Shown: positions 15,962 through 25,409 of the stretch, piece after piece
How positions within the stretch are numbered: the stretch's first letter is position 1
How the letters are laid out: each line of letters begins with the position of its first letter
Source of the DNA: an uncultured Eubacteriales bacterium
GTDB lineage: Bacteria; Bacillota; Clostridia; Oscillospirales; Acutalibacteraceae
Length of the DNA stretch: 64,000 nucleotides
Direction of reading: 5' to 3'
NCBI GenBank assembly: GCA_949292775.1
Contig: CASFBL010000008.1
Location: forward strand, 1 to 64,000
The notes under the pieces: generated by a model
Databases searched by the model: none
The model's input: the letters and a program-made list of their open reading frames with translations, nothing else
Told to the model about the DNA's origin: nothing
Made by a program: the position numbers and the translations under genes

Positions 15962-17891
15962 GCGAATGAAGCTGATGCGAATCATCGGTGATGTTGAACA
16001 GTTTGATGCGTTGAGCGCAAAGCTTTGTGAAAGCGCCTGTTTCCAACCTGACCCGGCGGGAAAATATGTTTCGTCCCCGATGGGTTTTGTGCAGTTCGGC
16101 GAGGAAAACCCCTATGCGGCCAAGCTTGCAGAGCTGACCGATTTTGCAAATTCCTCCGGTTTCACCTTGCAGGAAGCCGATATTTCCGGCAGCGATGCAG
16201 TAAGCTCTGAGGATGATGCCTATATCAAAACGGTGGAAAAGGCCGCCGCCGACCTCTATGAAGAGCGCACGGCGCTTTTAGAGCAGAAGACCGTCTGCGA
16301 AGAGGGCATCCGCAAATATGAGCATTTTAAAGGTTTAAATATTGATTTGGACAGCATTGCGGACTGCGAATTTATCAAGGTACGCTTTGGGCATTTGCCA
16401 AAAGAAAGCATGACAAAGCTCAACACGGTTTCCAAAAGCAATCCGTATGTGCTGTTTTACCCCTGCTCGGAAGACAAGACCGATTACTGGGGCGCCTATT
16501 TTGCACCGGTCAACAAGCTGGACGAAATCGACGGTATTTTCGCGTTTTTGCTGTTTGAGCCGTTTACGCTGCCGGGTGCTGCCGGTACGGTAGACGAGAT
16601 ACTCGACCAGGTGCACAAAAGCATTGATATTATTACAGGGCAGCTCGAAGAAAACGAACGGAAGCTTCAGGCATTCTGGGCGCAGGAAAAAGACCACTGC
16701 AACCTGATTTACACAAAGCTGATGTATTTGAACTCTGTGTTTGAAATGCGCGCCTATGCTTTGCATAACGAAAAGAATTTTATGCTGGTCGGCTATGTTC
16801 CGCAGTCAAAGGAAAAAGAGATAAAAGAGTTGATTTGCTCGTTCCCCGGCGTGAACCTTGAAGCGGCCGAACCGCCGCAGGACGGCAAGGTGACTGTGCC
16901 TGTGCGCATGCAGACCCGCGCAAAGTTTTTGCGTCCGCTTGTGGATCCGTATCATTATTATGTGGAAATGTACGGCACCCCGGCGTATTCCGACATTGAC
17001 ATTACGCCGTTTGTGGCAATTACCTATACCATTTTGTTCGGTATGATGTTCGGCGATCTCGGTCAGGGTTTTGTGCTTGCGATTGCCGGTTTCTTAATGT
17101 GGAAGCTTAAGAAAATGGAGCTTGGCAAAATCCTCGTGCCCTGCGGCATAGCTTCCATGTGCTTCGGCTTTTTGTTCGGCAGCGTGTTCGGGTATGAGGA
17201 AATGCTCGACCCGGTTTACCACGCGCTCGGCTGGAGCGGCAAGCCGCTTTCGGTCATGGACAGCATCAATACCGTTTTGCTGGTTGCAATCGGCATCGGC
17301 GTCGGGCTCATGGTCGTGGCGATGCTACTCAATATATATGCCTGTATCCGCCGCAAACGCTTCGGCGAAGCGATTTTCAGCCAAAACGGCGTGGTCGGGC
17401 TTTGCATGTACCTTGCAGGTGCCAACCTCGCTTCGGGCTTCATGAACGGTCCCGCGCCGCTTCCCAATTCCGTAAGCGGTATTCTTCTTGCGGTGTGCGC
17501 GGTGCTTTTGATGCTCAAGGAAATCCCGATTGGCATCATCGACAAGCACCCCGACTGGAAGCCGGAAAGTGTAATGGATTTCCTGCTTCAAAACATATTT
17601 GAATTGCTCGAATATGTGCTTTCCTACCTCTCCAACACAGTTTCGTTTTTGCGTGTCGGCGCGTTCGTGCTGGTACATGCCGGCATGATGATGGTGGTCT
17701 TCTCCCTCGCCGGTGAAAGCGAAAACCTGTTTGTCATTATACTGGGCAATGTTCTGGTCATTGCGCTTGAAGGTCTGTTGACCGGGATTCAGGCACTGCG
17801 TCTGGAATATTATGAAATGTTCAGCCGGTTCTATGAGGGCGGCGGACGGCCTTTCGTTCCCGTTACTCTTAAAAAAATCAACAATAACTGA
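15951..17891 (+). CDS. ntpI: V-type ATPase subunit I (a-type, full length)
   Basis: A 646-residue stator subunit, the normal family size. Residues 1-~320 form the cytosolic coiled-coil arm; the rest has about eight membrane helices starting near VDPYHYYVEMYGTPAYSDID. The essential Arg that faces the rotor carboxylate is Arg568 in VSFLRVGAFVLVHAG. It overlaps the preceding soluble paralogue by 11 bases and lies 17 bases before the K subunit gene. The ion path is formed with NtpK. The translation start follows GGGAGGCG within the upstream gene, so translation is probably coupled. Confidence 0.93.
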   Translation: MAIERMKLMRIIGDVEQFDALSAKLCESACFQPDPAGKYVSSPMGFVQFGEENPYAAKLAELTDFANSSGFTLQEADISGSDAVSSEDDAYIKTVEKAAADLYEERTALLEQKTVCEEGIRKYEHFKGLNIDLDSIADCEFIKVRFGHLPKESMTKLNTVSKSNPYVLFYPCSEDKTDYWGAYFAPVNKLDEIDGIFAFLLFEPFTLPGAAGTVDEILDQVHKSIDIITGQLEENERKLQAFWAQEKDHCNLIYTKLMYLNSVFEMRAYALHNEKNFMLVGYVPQSKEKEIKELICSFPGVNLEAAEPPQDGKVTVPVRMQTRAKFLRPLVDPYHYYVEMYGTPAYSDIDITPFVAITYTILFGMMFGDLGQGFVLAIAGFLMWKLKKMELGKILVPCGIASMCFGFLFGSVFGYEEMLDPVYHALGWSGKPLSVMDSINTVLLVAIGIGVGLMVVAMLLNIYACIRRKRFGEAIFSQNGVVGLCMYLAGANLASGFMNGPAPLPNSVSGILLAVCAVLLMLKEIPIGIIDKHPDWKPESVMDFLLQNIFELLEYVLSYLSNTVSFLRVGAFVLVHAGMMMVVFSLAGESENLFVIILGNVLVIALEGLLTGIQALRLEYYEMFSRFYEGGGRPFVPVTLKKINNN

Positions 17892-17908
17892 TTCTGGAGG
17901 AATTCAAA

Positions 17909-18385
17909 ATGACAACTGTATTTTATCTGCTTATGATTCTTGCCCCCGCAGCCCTTCTGTTCTCCGCCTTTTTGATTGTCAAGAAAAGAGCGCAGGGCAG
18001 ACCTGTTAAGAAAGCGCTTGTTACAAACCTGATGACCTTTGCGGTTCTGACTGTGCTGATTTCCGTGCTTTGCGTTAATGTTTTTGCTGCGGATGACAAC
18101 AGCACCGCGACGGACACGGCAGCTGCACAGCAGACGGAAGAAACCGCTGCGGCTGAAACCCAGTCTGACAGCTCCAAAGGCATGGGCCTTTTGGCAGCCG
18201 GCCTTGTAACCGGTCTTGCCGGTATCGGCGGCGGTATCGCTGTTGCAGCCGGTGCACCCGCAGCTATCGCGGCAACTGCAGAAAATCCGAAGTCCTTCGG
18301 TAAATCCATCATCTTCGTTGCCTTGGGTGAATCCATCGCGCTGTACGGCGTTGTTATCTCCATCTTGATTCTGAACAAAGTCTAA
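17909..18385 (+). CDS. ntpK: V-type ATPase subunit K (rotor ring proteolipid)
   Basis: A 158-residue protein. The C-terminal half is a c-type helical hairpin (AGLAGIGGGIAVAAGAP, then FVALGESIALYGVVISIL) with the ion-binding Glu141. The N-terminal half adds a helix at ~4-24, a basic loop, a second helix at ~42-60 ending VNVFA-ADD like an export signal, and a Thr/Ala/Gln-rich linker. Next to Glu141 are Ser142 and Tyr146, the same spacing as in Na+-type c subunits, but the first-helix Gln of the Na+ site aligns with a hydrophobic residue. Ion choice is therefore open. The start follows CTGGAGGAATT. Confidence 0.9.
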   Translation: MTTVFYLLMILAPAALLFSAFLIVKKRAQGRPVKKALVTNLMTFAVLTVLISVLCVNVFAADDNSTATDTAAAQQTEETAAAETQSDSSKGMGLLAAGLVTGLAGIGGGIAVAAGAPAAIAATAENPKSFGKSIIFVALGESIALYGVVISILILNKV

Positions 18386-18401
18386 AAGGCAGGGAAAAGC
18401 C

Positions 18402-18707
18402 ATGCGTCTTTTTCTGATTAGTGATAAAACCGACCCCGTCGTCGGCATGCGGCTGGCGGGGGTCGAGGGCATTTGCATCCGCTCCGCCGAAGAAGCCGAA
18501 CGCGAAGTGGAAAAAGCGCTCCAAGCAGGGGATATCGGTATTTTGCTGATTACCGCGGGCGTGCGCCGGCTTTGCCCCGAATTGATTGCAGACTTAAAGC
18601 GCCGCAACCGTCCGCTGCTTGCGGAAATTCCGGACAGTGAAAACGACACCGGAAGCGGCAGCTCCATTACCGAATATATTCAGGACGCCATCGGCGTTAA
18701 GCTGTAA
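18402..18707 (+). CDS. ntpG: V-type ATPase subunit F
   Basis: A 101-residue Rossmann-like subunit F, part of the central shaft with subunit D. The N-terminal strand MRLFLISDKTDPVVGMRLAG and the ILLITAGVRRL core followed by the late LLAEIPD strand match the family. It sits 16 bases after ntpK with AGGGAAAAG as the likely ribosome site. Length is normal. Confidence 0.9.
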   Translation: MRLFLISDKTDPVVGMRLAGVEGICIRSAEEAEREVEKALQAGDIGILLITAGVRRLCPELIADLKRRNRPLLAEIPDSENDTGSGSSITEYIQDAIGVKL

Positions 18708-18738
18708 CGCGTCCGTTTTGACCGAGAGGTGATCTCTT

Positions 18739-19338
18739 TTGGAAATTGAAAGCAGCAAAACCGCTGTCTTTTTGGAAGCGATTCAAGCGCTTGCCAAAGA
18801 ACAATGTGATAAAATTGACCGTGAGACTGAGGAACTTCGTGAACAGCGTATTCAGAACCTGCAGGAGACGGCAAAGGCGCGCTATGACGCCTATACCGAA
18901 TATGAAACGGCGCGCATCAACGCCGAATTCAACCGTGAGATTTCCAAGCTGACCGAGTCTTCACGCCAGCAGCTCACCGGGCAGAGAACCGAAATTTTCG
19001 ACCGGGTTTTTGCCGCAGTTGAAGAAAAGCTGCGCGCCTTTGTACAAACGCCCGCTTACCGGGACTTGCTTTTAGCTTCTGCGAAAAAACTTGCCGGCAT
19101 GCTTTCCGGCGACGCAGTCACTTTGTATCTGCGTCCGGCAGACAAGGCGTTTGAGGAAGACATCAAAAAGGAATTTTCCGTTTCTCCCGTTGTCGCGTAT
19201 TCTGACGAGATTCGCTTGGGCGGCATCCGTGCCGAGGGCGCGCGTGCCGAACAGCTGTTTGACGATACGCTCGATGCACGCCTGGAAGCGCGCAAAGCAC
19301 AGTTTTTGACCGAATCCGGATTATCCATAGAGGGGTGA
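18739..19338 (+). CDS. ntpE: V-type ATPase subunit E (peripheral stalk)
   Basis: The 199-residue protein has a long N-terminal helix (~1-100, many Glu, Arg and Ala) and a mixed alpha/beta C-terminal domain (KKLAGMLSGDAVTLYLRPAD, IRLGGIRAEGARAEQLFDDTL). It binds the G-like protein and clamps the A3B3 head. The start codon is TTG at 18739, preceded by GAGAGGTGAT at a good distance; no ATG is available nearby in frame. It lies 4 bases before ntpA. Confidence 0.9.
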   Translation: MEIESSKTAVFLEAIQALAKEQCDKIDRETEELREQRIQNLQETAKARYDAYTEYETARINAEFNREISKLTESSRQQLTGQRTEIFDRVFAAVEEKLRAFVQTPAYRDLLLASAKKLAGMLSGDAVTLYLRPADKAFEEDIKKEFSVSPVVAYSDEIRLGGIRAEGARAEQLFDDTLDARLEARKAQFLTESGLSIEG

Positions 19339-19342
19339 GAAT

Positions 19343-21097
19343 ATGTCAAAAAATAAAATATACGGCATTAATGGCCCCGTTGTTACCGTGCAGGGCGAAA
19401 CCGATTTGAGCATGATGGAAACGGTGTATGTCGGCAACAGCCGGCTCATCGGCGAAGTCATCCGCCTGCAAAAAGATGAAACGACCATTCAGGTCTATGA
19501 AGAAACCGCAGGGCTTCACCCCGGTGAGCCTGTGTACTCTACCGGCTCGCCTTTGAGCGTTACCTTGGGGCCCGGACTGCTCGGCAATATCTTTGACGGT
19601 ATTGAGCGTCCGCTTCCTGCAATCGAAAAGGAATTCGGTCCGTTTATCGGCCGCGGCGCGCAGTTCTCTCCGCTGGACACGGAAAAGAAATATGCCGTCA
19701 CCCTGACCGTGAAACCCGGCGACCGCATTTCCGGCGGCGATGTTTACGCCACTTGCCCGGAAACCCCGGTCATTACCCATAAAGTTATGTTAAGCCCGCT
19801 GCTTTCCGGCGAGATTACAGAAGTCATGCCCGACGGCGAATACACCGTCAAAGACACGGTTGCCAAATTGAAAACCGACGACGGGAAAATCGTCGATTTG
19901 ACACTTCAGCAGAAATGGCCGATTCGTAACCCGCGCCCGATTGCAGGCAGACTGCCCGCCAATAAACCGCTGATCACCGGTCAGCGTATCATTGACACCG
20001 TGTTCCCGGTTGCCAAGGGCGGCGCCGCCGCCATTCCGGGCGGTTTCGGTACCGGCAAAACCATGACGCAGCACCAGCTTGCGAAATGGTGCGATGCGGA
20101 CATCATCATCTATGTCGGCTGCGGCGAACGCGGCAACGAAATGACGCAGGTTTTGACCGAGTTCTCGGAACTGGTTGACCCGCGCACCGGCAAACCGCTT
20201 TTGGACCGCACGGTGCTTATTGCAAATACATCCAACATGCCGGTTGCGGCGCGTGAAGCCTCCATTTACACCGGCATTACCCTGGCGGAATATTACCGCG
20301 ACATGGGCTATCACACCGCGCTGATGGCGGACTCCACCTCGCGTTGGGCGGAAGCGCTTCGTGAAATTTCCGGCCGTTTGGAAGAAATGCCCGCCGATGA
20401 AGGATTCCCGGCTTATCTGCCGTCGCGCCTTTCCGAATTCTATGAGCGCAGCGGCTATGTGCAGAACTTAAACGGCACCGAAGGCTCGATTACGCTGATC
20501 GGCGCTGTTTCGCCGCAAGGCTCCGACTTTTCCGAGCCGGTCACCCAAAACACAAAGCGTTTCACGCGCTGCTTCTGGGCGCTTGACAAATCGCTTGCCT
20601 ACGCGCGGCATTACCCGGCAATCAACTGGACGCTGTCTTACAGCGAATATATCGGCGACCTTTCCGACTGGTACCGCGACAACATTTCACCGGATTTCAT
20701 CAAATACCGCGAAGAGCTTTGCGCATTGCTGATGGAAGAAAGCTCGCTTATGGAAATTGTTAAGCTTATCGGCGCCGATGTTTTGCCGGATGACCAAAAG
20801 CTGATTATTGAGATTGCGCGTGTCATTCGTGTCGGCTTCTTACAGCAAAATGCTTTCCACGCAGACGATACTTTCGTACCGCTGGAAAAGCAGTTTAAAA
20901 TGATGCATGTCATTTTGCACCTGTATCACCGTGCGAAGGAAGTTATCGCAAGACAAATTCCGATTTCCAAGCTTCTTGCAACCGGCCTGTTTGACAAGCT
21001 GGTCAAGATGAAATATGATGTTCCGAACGATAAACTGGAAATGCTCGATGACGATATTCAGGAAATCGACACCGTGCTCGACCGCATTTTACGATAA
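19343..21097 (+). CDS. ntpA: V-type ATPase catalytic subunit A
   Basis: A 584-residue catalytic ATPase subunit. The Walker A loop is GGFGTGKT at about residues 233-240; the family more often has Ser before Gly-Lys, here Thr. The inserted non-homologous region of V/A-type A subunits (~residues 115-185) is present, which separates it from F-type beta. [14 protein letters not shown] carries the conserved catalytic-site residues. It catalyses ATP-driven ion pumping or ATP synthesis with NtpB. It follows ntpE by 4 bases with GAGGGGTGAG as ribosome site. Confidence 0.97.
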   Translation: MSKNKIYGINGPVVTVQGETDLSMMETVYVGNSRLIGEVIRLQKDETTIQVYEETAGLHPGEPVYSTGSPLSVTLGPGLLGNIFDGIERPLPAIEKEFGPFIGRGAQFSPLDTEKKYAVTLTVKPGDRISGGDVYATCPETPVITHKVMLSPLLSGEITEVMPDGEYTVKDTVAKLKTDDGKIVDLTLQQKWPIRNPRPIAGRLPANKPLITGQRIIDTVFPVAKGGAAAIPGGFGTGKTMTQHQLAKWCDADIIIYVGCGERGNEMTQVLTEFSELVDPRTGKPLLDRTVLIANTSNMPVAAREASIYTGITLAEYYRDMGYHTALMADSTSRWAEALREISGRLEEMPADEGFPAYLPSRLSEFYERSGYVQNLNGTEGSITLIGAVSPQGSDFSEPVTQNTKRFTRCFWALDKSLAYARHYPAINWTLSYSEYIGDLSDWYRDNISPDFIKYREELCALLMEESSLMEIVKLIGADVLPDDQKLIIEIARVIRVGFLQQNAFHADDTFVPLEKQFKMMHVILHLYHRAKEVIARQIPISKLLATGLFDKLVKMKYDVPNDKLEMLDDDIQEIDTVLDRILR

Positions 21098-21111
21098 GGG
21101 GGTAAAGCCGA

Positions 21112-22485
21112 ATGATTGTTAAACATTTAAAATTAGACGGTATCAACGGCTCCCTTGTGACCTTGAACGGTGTGCAGGATGCCGCCAATGAGGAAATCGT
21201 AGAACTGCATTTGCAGGACGGCACTGTCCGTACCGGCCGTGTAGTTAAAATTGACGGCGAAGAAGTCACCATTCAGGTGTTTGAAGGCACGCGCGGTGTT
21301 TCCATGGAAAATACCTCTACCGTGTTCACCGGCAAGCCGATGGAAGTTGCGCTCTCGCCCGAAATCCTCGGCAGAGTGTTTGACGGCCTCGGCCGCCCGA
21401 TTGATGGGTTAGGCCCTGTTTACCCCGTGGAAAAACGCGATGTGAACGGTGCGCCGATTAACCCGGTTTCCCGTGAATATCCGCGAAACTTCATTCAGAC
21501 CGGTATTTCCTCTATCGACGCGCTTGCCACGCTGATTCGCGGGCAGAAGCTGCCGATTTTCTCCGGCTCCGGTATGAAACACAACGAGCTCGCCGTGCAG
21601 ATTGTACGGCACTCGACGATTGCCGACGGCGACGATTTCGCAATTGTGTTCGCCGCCATGGGTGTTAAAAACGATGTTGCCCATTATTTCCGCAGCTCGT
21701 TTGAAGAAGCCAATGTCATGAACCGCGTGGTCATGCTTTTGAATCTTGCCAACGACCCCATCGTTGAGCGTATCATGACGCCGCGTGTGGCGCTGACCAT
21801 TGCGGAATATTTGGCGTTTACTTTGCACAAACACATCTTGGTCATTTTGACCGATATGACCTCCTACGCTGAGGCGCTTCGTGAGTTCTCAAGCTCCAAG
21901 GGCGAAATCCCCGGTCGTAAAGGTTTCCCGGGTTATCTGTATTCCGACCTCGCCTCTTTGTATGAGCGTGCCGGTATGATTCAGGGCGTCGAGGGCTCTG
22001 TAACGCAGATCCCGATTTTGACCATGCCCAACGATGATATTACCCACCCGATTCCTGACTTGACCGGTTATATTACCGAAGGTCAGATTGTTTTGGACCG
22101 TGAGCTCGACTATAAAGGCGTTTACCCGCCGGTAAGCGTTCTGCCGTCCCTTTCCCGTTTGATGAAAGACGGTATCGGCGAAGGGTTTACGCGTGCCGAC
22201 CACTCGGCTTTGTCCAATCAGCTGCTCGCCACCTACGCCAAGGTGCAGGACGCCAAAGCGCTCGCTTCCGTTATCGGTGAAGATGAGCTGTCGGCGGAGG
22301 ATAAGCTGTTGATGGCGTTCGGCCGGGAATTCGAAGCACGCTTCTTAACGCAGAGCTTTACCGAAAACCGCTCCATTACCGAAACGCTTGACCTTGGCTG
22401 GGAGCTTCTTTCCATGCTGCCGCGCAACATGCTCGATCGTGTGGACGACGCAGTGCTGGATGAACATTATAAACCGCAGGCGTAA
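21112..22485 (+). CDS. ntpB: V-type ATPase subunit B
   Basis: The 457-residue non-catalytic nucleotide-binding subunit. In place of a full Walker A loop it has FSGSGMKHNELAVQI, as usual for B subunits. LTDMTSYAEALREFSSSKGEIPGRKGFPGYLY is the expected central signature but is quoted here only as its key residues DMTSYAEALRE and PGRKG. It completes the A3B3 hexamer with NtpA. Spacing to ntpA is 14 bases with AAGGGGGTAAAG upstream. No irregularity is seen. Confidence 0.97.
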   Translation: MIVKHLKLDGINGSLVTLNGVQDAANEEIVELHLQDGTVRTGRVVKIDGEEVTIQVFEGTRGVSMENTSTVFTGKPMEVALSPEILGRVFDGLGRPIDGLGPVYPVEKRDVNGAPINPVSREYPRNFIQTGISSIDALATLIRGQKLPIFSGSGMKHNELAVQIVRHSTIADGDDFAIVFAAMGVKNDVAHYFRSSFEEANVMNRVVMLLNLANDPIVERIMTPRVALTIAEYLAFTLHKHILVILTDMTSYAEALREFSSSKGEIPGRKGFPGYLYSDLASLYERAGMIQGVEGSVTQIPILTMPNDDITHPIPDLTGYITEGQIVLDRELDYKGVYPPVSVLPSLSRLMKDGIGEGFTRADHSALSNQLLATYAKVQDAKALASVIGEDELSAEDKLLMAFGREFEARFLTQSFTENRSITETLDLGWELLSMLPRNMLDRVDDAVLDEHYKPQA

Positions 22486-22518
22486 AGCCGGCAGACTGTT
22501 TTAAGGAGGTGTGTGGAT

Positions 22519-23133
22519 TTGGCACAGGTGTTCCCGACAAAAGCCAATTTAATGGCAACACAGAAGTCATTAGACCTTGCCAAGCTCGGTTATGAGCTGA
22601 TGGACCGCAAACGGAATATTCTCGTGCGGGAAATGATGCAGCTTGTAGACAAAGCGCGCACGGTGGAAGAAAACATCGGCGAAGCATACCAAAAAGCTTA
22701 TAGTGCGCTGAAGCTTGCAAACATCACGCTTGGCGTGTGCGGCAATTTTGCCCGTTCCACACCTGTGGAAAAGAGTCTCACGCTGGATTACAAAAGCGTT
22801 ATGGGCGTTGAGATTCCCTGCGCCTCTTTGGATGACGCAGATCTGCAGCCGCATTACGGCATGCAAAAGACCAATTCCTATTTGGACGAGGCGTATATCC
22901 ATTTTAATGAGGCAAAACGCCTGACTGTGCAGCTTGCAGAAACGCAGGCGTCTATTTTCCGGCTTGCAGATGCAGTCAAGAAAACACAGAAGCGGGCAAA
23001 TGCACTCAATAATATTATGATTCCGCAGTTTACCGAGACCATTAAGTTCATTACCGAAGCGCTCGACGAAAAAGAGCGCGAGGACTTCACTCGTTTGAAA
23101 GTGGTCAAAGCGACTAAGGAATCTAAAAAATAA
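22519..23133 (+). CDS. ntpD: V-type ATPase subunit D (central shaft)
   Basis: The 204-residue protein is two long antiparallel helices with a short middle segment. The start region MAQVFPTKANLMATQKSLDLA and the C-terminal RANALNNIMIPQF are typical for subunit D, the rotor axle. I place the start at TTG 22519, 9 bases after AGGAGG and giving the standard N-terminus. A GTG at 22513 is too close to the ribosome site. It is the last gene of the operon, followed directly by a strong terminator. Confidence 0.93.
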   Translation: MAQVFPTKANLMATQKSLDLAKLGYELMDRKRNILVREMMQLVDKARTVEENIGEAYQKAYSALKLANITLGVCGNFARSTPVEKSLTLDYKSVMGVEIPCASLDDADLQPHYGMQKTNSYLDEAYIHFNEAKRLTVQLAETQASIFRLADAVKKTQKRANALNNIMIPQFTETIKFITEALDEKEREDFTRLKVVKATKESKK

Positions 23134-23142
23134 CCACAAAAT

Positions 23143-23178
23143 AAAAGCCGTGCACCTTTTGCGTGCACGGCTTTTTTG
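23143..23178 (+). terminator. Terminator of the V-ATPase operon
   Basis: AAAAGCCGTGCAC pairs perfectly with GTGCACGGCTTTT around a 7-base loop, ending in a T-run. The convergent diguanylate cyclase gene can use the other side. Confidence 0.9.
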
Positions 23179-23195
23179 CAGAAAGTATTTCGTGG

Positions 23196-24395
23196 TCAAT
23201 TGCTGTTGCTTGCTGTTTGGGTATAGATTTCTTCGTTTATACAAACACGGTTACGGCCTTCTCTTTTTGCGCGATAGAGGTTTTCATCTGCTTTTTGAAT
23301 ATAGCCGTGTATTTCTTCATCGAAGCCAACCTTTGTGCAGACGGCACCTATGGAAACTGTCACAAACAAAGAAAGTGTTGTGTTTCCGGCTTGGATTCCC
23401 AATTTTTCAATATCCTTTTGTAAATGTAAAAGGCTGCTTGCGGCTTGTTTTTCGGTTTGCTCAACAAAAACAAGCAGAAATTCTTCTCCGCCGTAACGGC
23501 ATGAAAGGTCAGTTCGCCGACGAAAATTCTTCCGAATACAGTCAGCCACCAGTTGGAGACATCGATCGCCCGCTTTGTGACCGTAAGTGTCGTTGTAATT
23601 TTTAAAAAAGTCTACATCAATCATGGCGACGGTGACAATGGATTCCACACGAGCACTGTAATCCATCAGCAGTTCGCTTCGTTTTCGCATACCGCGGCGG
23701 TTGAGAAGATTTGTCAGCGCGTCATATTCCGCCATTTGCTCCAGCTTTTCAATAGCAAGGTGTTTGTCCATATAAGCGGCAAATGCTATATAGTTTCCGA
23801 TAACGCACAATACAGTGACGCCGAACATAAATAAAATGGAAATAAAAGGCGTGTGTGCATAGACCATGTAGCCAAGCTGCGCGGCAAACGCCGTCAGATA
23901 ATACGGTACGGCAAAATTGGGCTTAAAGGTGGGCCAAAGGGTAAATGATATTAAATAAATCAAATACTGAAACAGTGTTCCTGTGTCAACCGCTTCAAAA
24001 AAGCTGCACGCAATAAGACTGAGTGTGCAAACGCTCCAAAAAAAAGCACTTGTGCGCTTTTGGGTGTGTGAAACAAAAGTCCCGGTGCGCAGCGTATTTT
24101 CAATCAGGCAAAGCGTTATTACCGTTGTTATCAGCAAAATACCGAAAAAGCCGATATAAAGATAAAGAAAAACAGAGTCTATGCGATGGGTTAGATGATA
24201 AACAATGCCGCAGATTTCCACAAACAGAAGAGATAACGAGGCAGGAATGATTTTTTTGTAATTGCTGTAAATGCGTTTTTCATCAACTCGCATATAGATG
24301 GGGTCTGTCTGCTTTTCAGTTGCTTCTGCAGAAATATGAATTTTTCTCTTCATATCCTTAAAAAACAAGCCAAGCTCATGTAATACCAAAGACAC
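23196..24395 (-). CDS. Membrane-bound diguanylate cyclase (GGEEF) with inhibitory site
   Basis: About 399 residues. Residues ~50-230 contain around six membrane helices, followed by a coiled linker (EKLEQMAEYDALTNLLNRRG) and a GGDEF domain. The active-site motif is GGEEF in CRYGGEEFLLVF. An RxxD inhibitory site (RRTD) lies five residues before it, so both c-di-GMP synthesis and product inhibition are expected. The first GTG (24401) touches the AGGAGG, so the GTG at 24395, 7 bases further, is preferred. It faces the V-ATPase operon and shares its terminator region. Confidence 0.85.
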   Translation of the reverse strand: MSLVLHELGLFFKDMKRKIHISAEATEKQTDPIYMRVDEKRIYSNYKKIIPASLSLLFVEICGIVYHLTHRIDSVFLYLYIGFFGILLITTVITLCLIENTLRTGTFVSHTQKRTSAFFWSVCTLSLIACSFFEAVDTGTLFQYLIYLISFTLWPTFKPNFAVPYYLTAFAAQLGYMVYAHTPFISILFMFGVTVLCVIGNYIAFAAYMDKHLAIEKLEQMAEYDALTNLLNRRGMRKRSELLMDYSARVESIVTVAMIDVDFFKNYNDTYGHKAGDRCLQLVADCIRKNFRRRTDLSCRYGGEEFLLVFVEQTEKQAASSLLHLQKDIEKLGIQAGNTTLSLFVTVSIGAVCTKVGFDEEIHGYIQKADENLYRAKREGRNRVCINEEIYTQTASNSN

Positions 24396-24476
24396 AGGCA
24401 CACCTCCTTTTCCATATTATACAATGTAAATCCAAAGAAATAAAGCGAATATTCCGTAACAATTTCGTTTGACACT

Positions 24477-24484
24477 CATACTAT
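24477..24484 (+). promoter_or_regulatory. Possible sporulation-type (sigma E/K) -10 element
   Basis: CATACTAT upstream of the cysteine-rich gene fits the CATAnnnT pattern of mother-cell sigma factors, with AACAATT about 14 bases upstream. A vegetative TTGACA at 24469-24474 has no matching -10 at 16-18 bases. This is a weak, pattern-only call. Confidence 0.3.
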
Positions 24485-24530
24485 GGTAGTGAAGTTTCAA
24501 ACTTTATTTTACCATTCAGGAGGAATCTGT

Positions 24531-25385
24531 ATGTCAGAGAACAAAGCCTGTTGTCAAAACGACAAAGGGCTGCCCAAAATCCGTGAGGCTGTCTGCATTG
24601 ACACCAACCGCGTCTACGATTCCTGCGCCGACAAAGATTGTCTGGCAGACCTGCGCGTCTATTTCCCGCCGCAGTGTCAGGAAATTGTGGAACACGCCAC
24701 CAATGTGCGCTGCAGAGGGACCGAGATACTTAATGTGTTTATGGATGTGGAAAAGGTGCCCTTTAACCGCGGCTGTTACAGCGTGGATATCACCTTTTTC
24801 TTCAAAGTAACCGTAGAAGTTTATTCTGTGGCGTCTGTGCCGCCGACAACCATCTGTGGTTTCTCAACCTTCTCGAAAAAATGTATTTTATACGGCAGCG
24901 AGGGCAATGTGCGCGTTTATTCTTCGGAATACCGTGCCGACAGCGACGACAATCAGCTGATTCCCACCAACACAAACCCGCGCGCCAAGATTCAGGTTGC
25001 AGACCCGATTTGCCTCGATGCAAAGATTTGCCGCCCGTGCGACTGCTGCAACAGTCTGCACGAAAGCTGCATGCCCATTCCGCGCTGCGTGCGCCGGGCT
25101 TTCACAGAGGACTTCCCAGAGGATATCGGCACCGGTCATCACGAGGAAAAAGTGGTTGCGGTCACCATCGGTATTTTCACAATCGTTCAGCTCGAACGCG
25201 ATGTGCAGATGCTCATTCCGGCCTACGATTTCTGTATCCCGACAAAGGAATGCAGCTGCGACACAGACGACCCGTGTGAAGCGTTCCGCAAAATCTGCTT
25301 CCCGGTGGATGAATTTTTCCCGCCTAAGGAAGATAAGCTTGGCTGCTGCGGCAGCAATGCGCCGTTCTGCCCTTGTGGTGACTGA
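24531..25385 (+). CDS. Cysteine-rich protein of unknown function, possible spore coat component
   Basis: The protein has 284 residues with 26 cysteines and no signal peptide or membrane segment. Cys pairs are spread over the length and clustered in the middle (CRPCDCC) and at the end (CCGSNAPFCPCGD). Between them are beta-rich stretches such as YSVDITFFFKVTVEVYS and VVAVTIGIFTIVQLE. The Cys do not form a regular ferredoxin or zinc-finger series. Such proteins without export signals in Clostridia are often spore coat parts, and a sporulation-like -10 is seen upstream, but this is inference. ATG 24531 follows CAGGAGGAAT. Confidence 0.6.
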   Translation: MSENKACCQNDKGLPKIREAVCIDTNRVYDSCADKDCLADLRVYFPPQCQEIVEHATNVRCRGTEILNVFMDVEKVPFNRGCYSVDITFFFKVTVEVYSVASVPPTTICGFSTFSKKCILYGSEGNVRVYSSEYRADSDDNQLIPTNTNPRAKIQVADPICLDAKICRPCDCCNSLHESCMPIPRCVRRAFTEDFPEDIGTGHHEEKVVAVTIGIFTIVQLERDVQMLIPAYDFCIPTKECSCDTDDPCEAFRKICFPVDEFFPPKEDKLGCCGSNAPFCPCGD

Positions 25386-25409
25386 CGGTAAAATGCTTCC
25401 TGCTTTCAA

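Noticed and set aside
22570..23244. 224-codon open frame opposite ntpD
   Set aside because: It overlaps the well-supported subunit D and its terminator; the translation is low in family resemblance.
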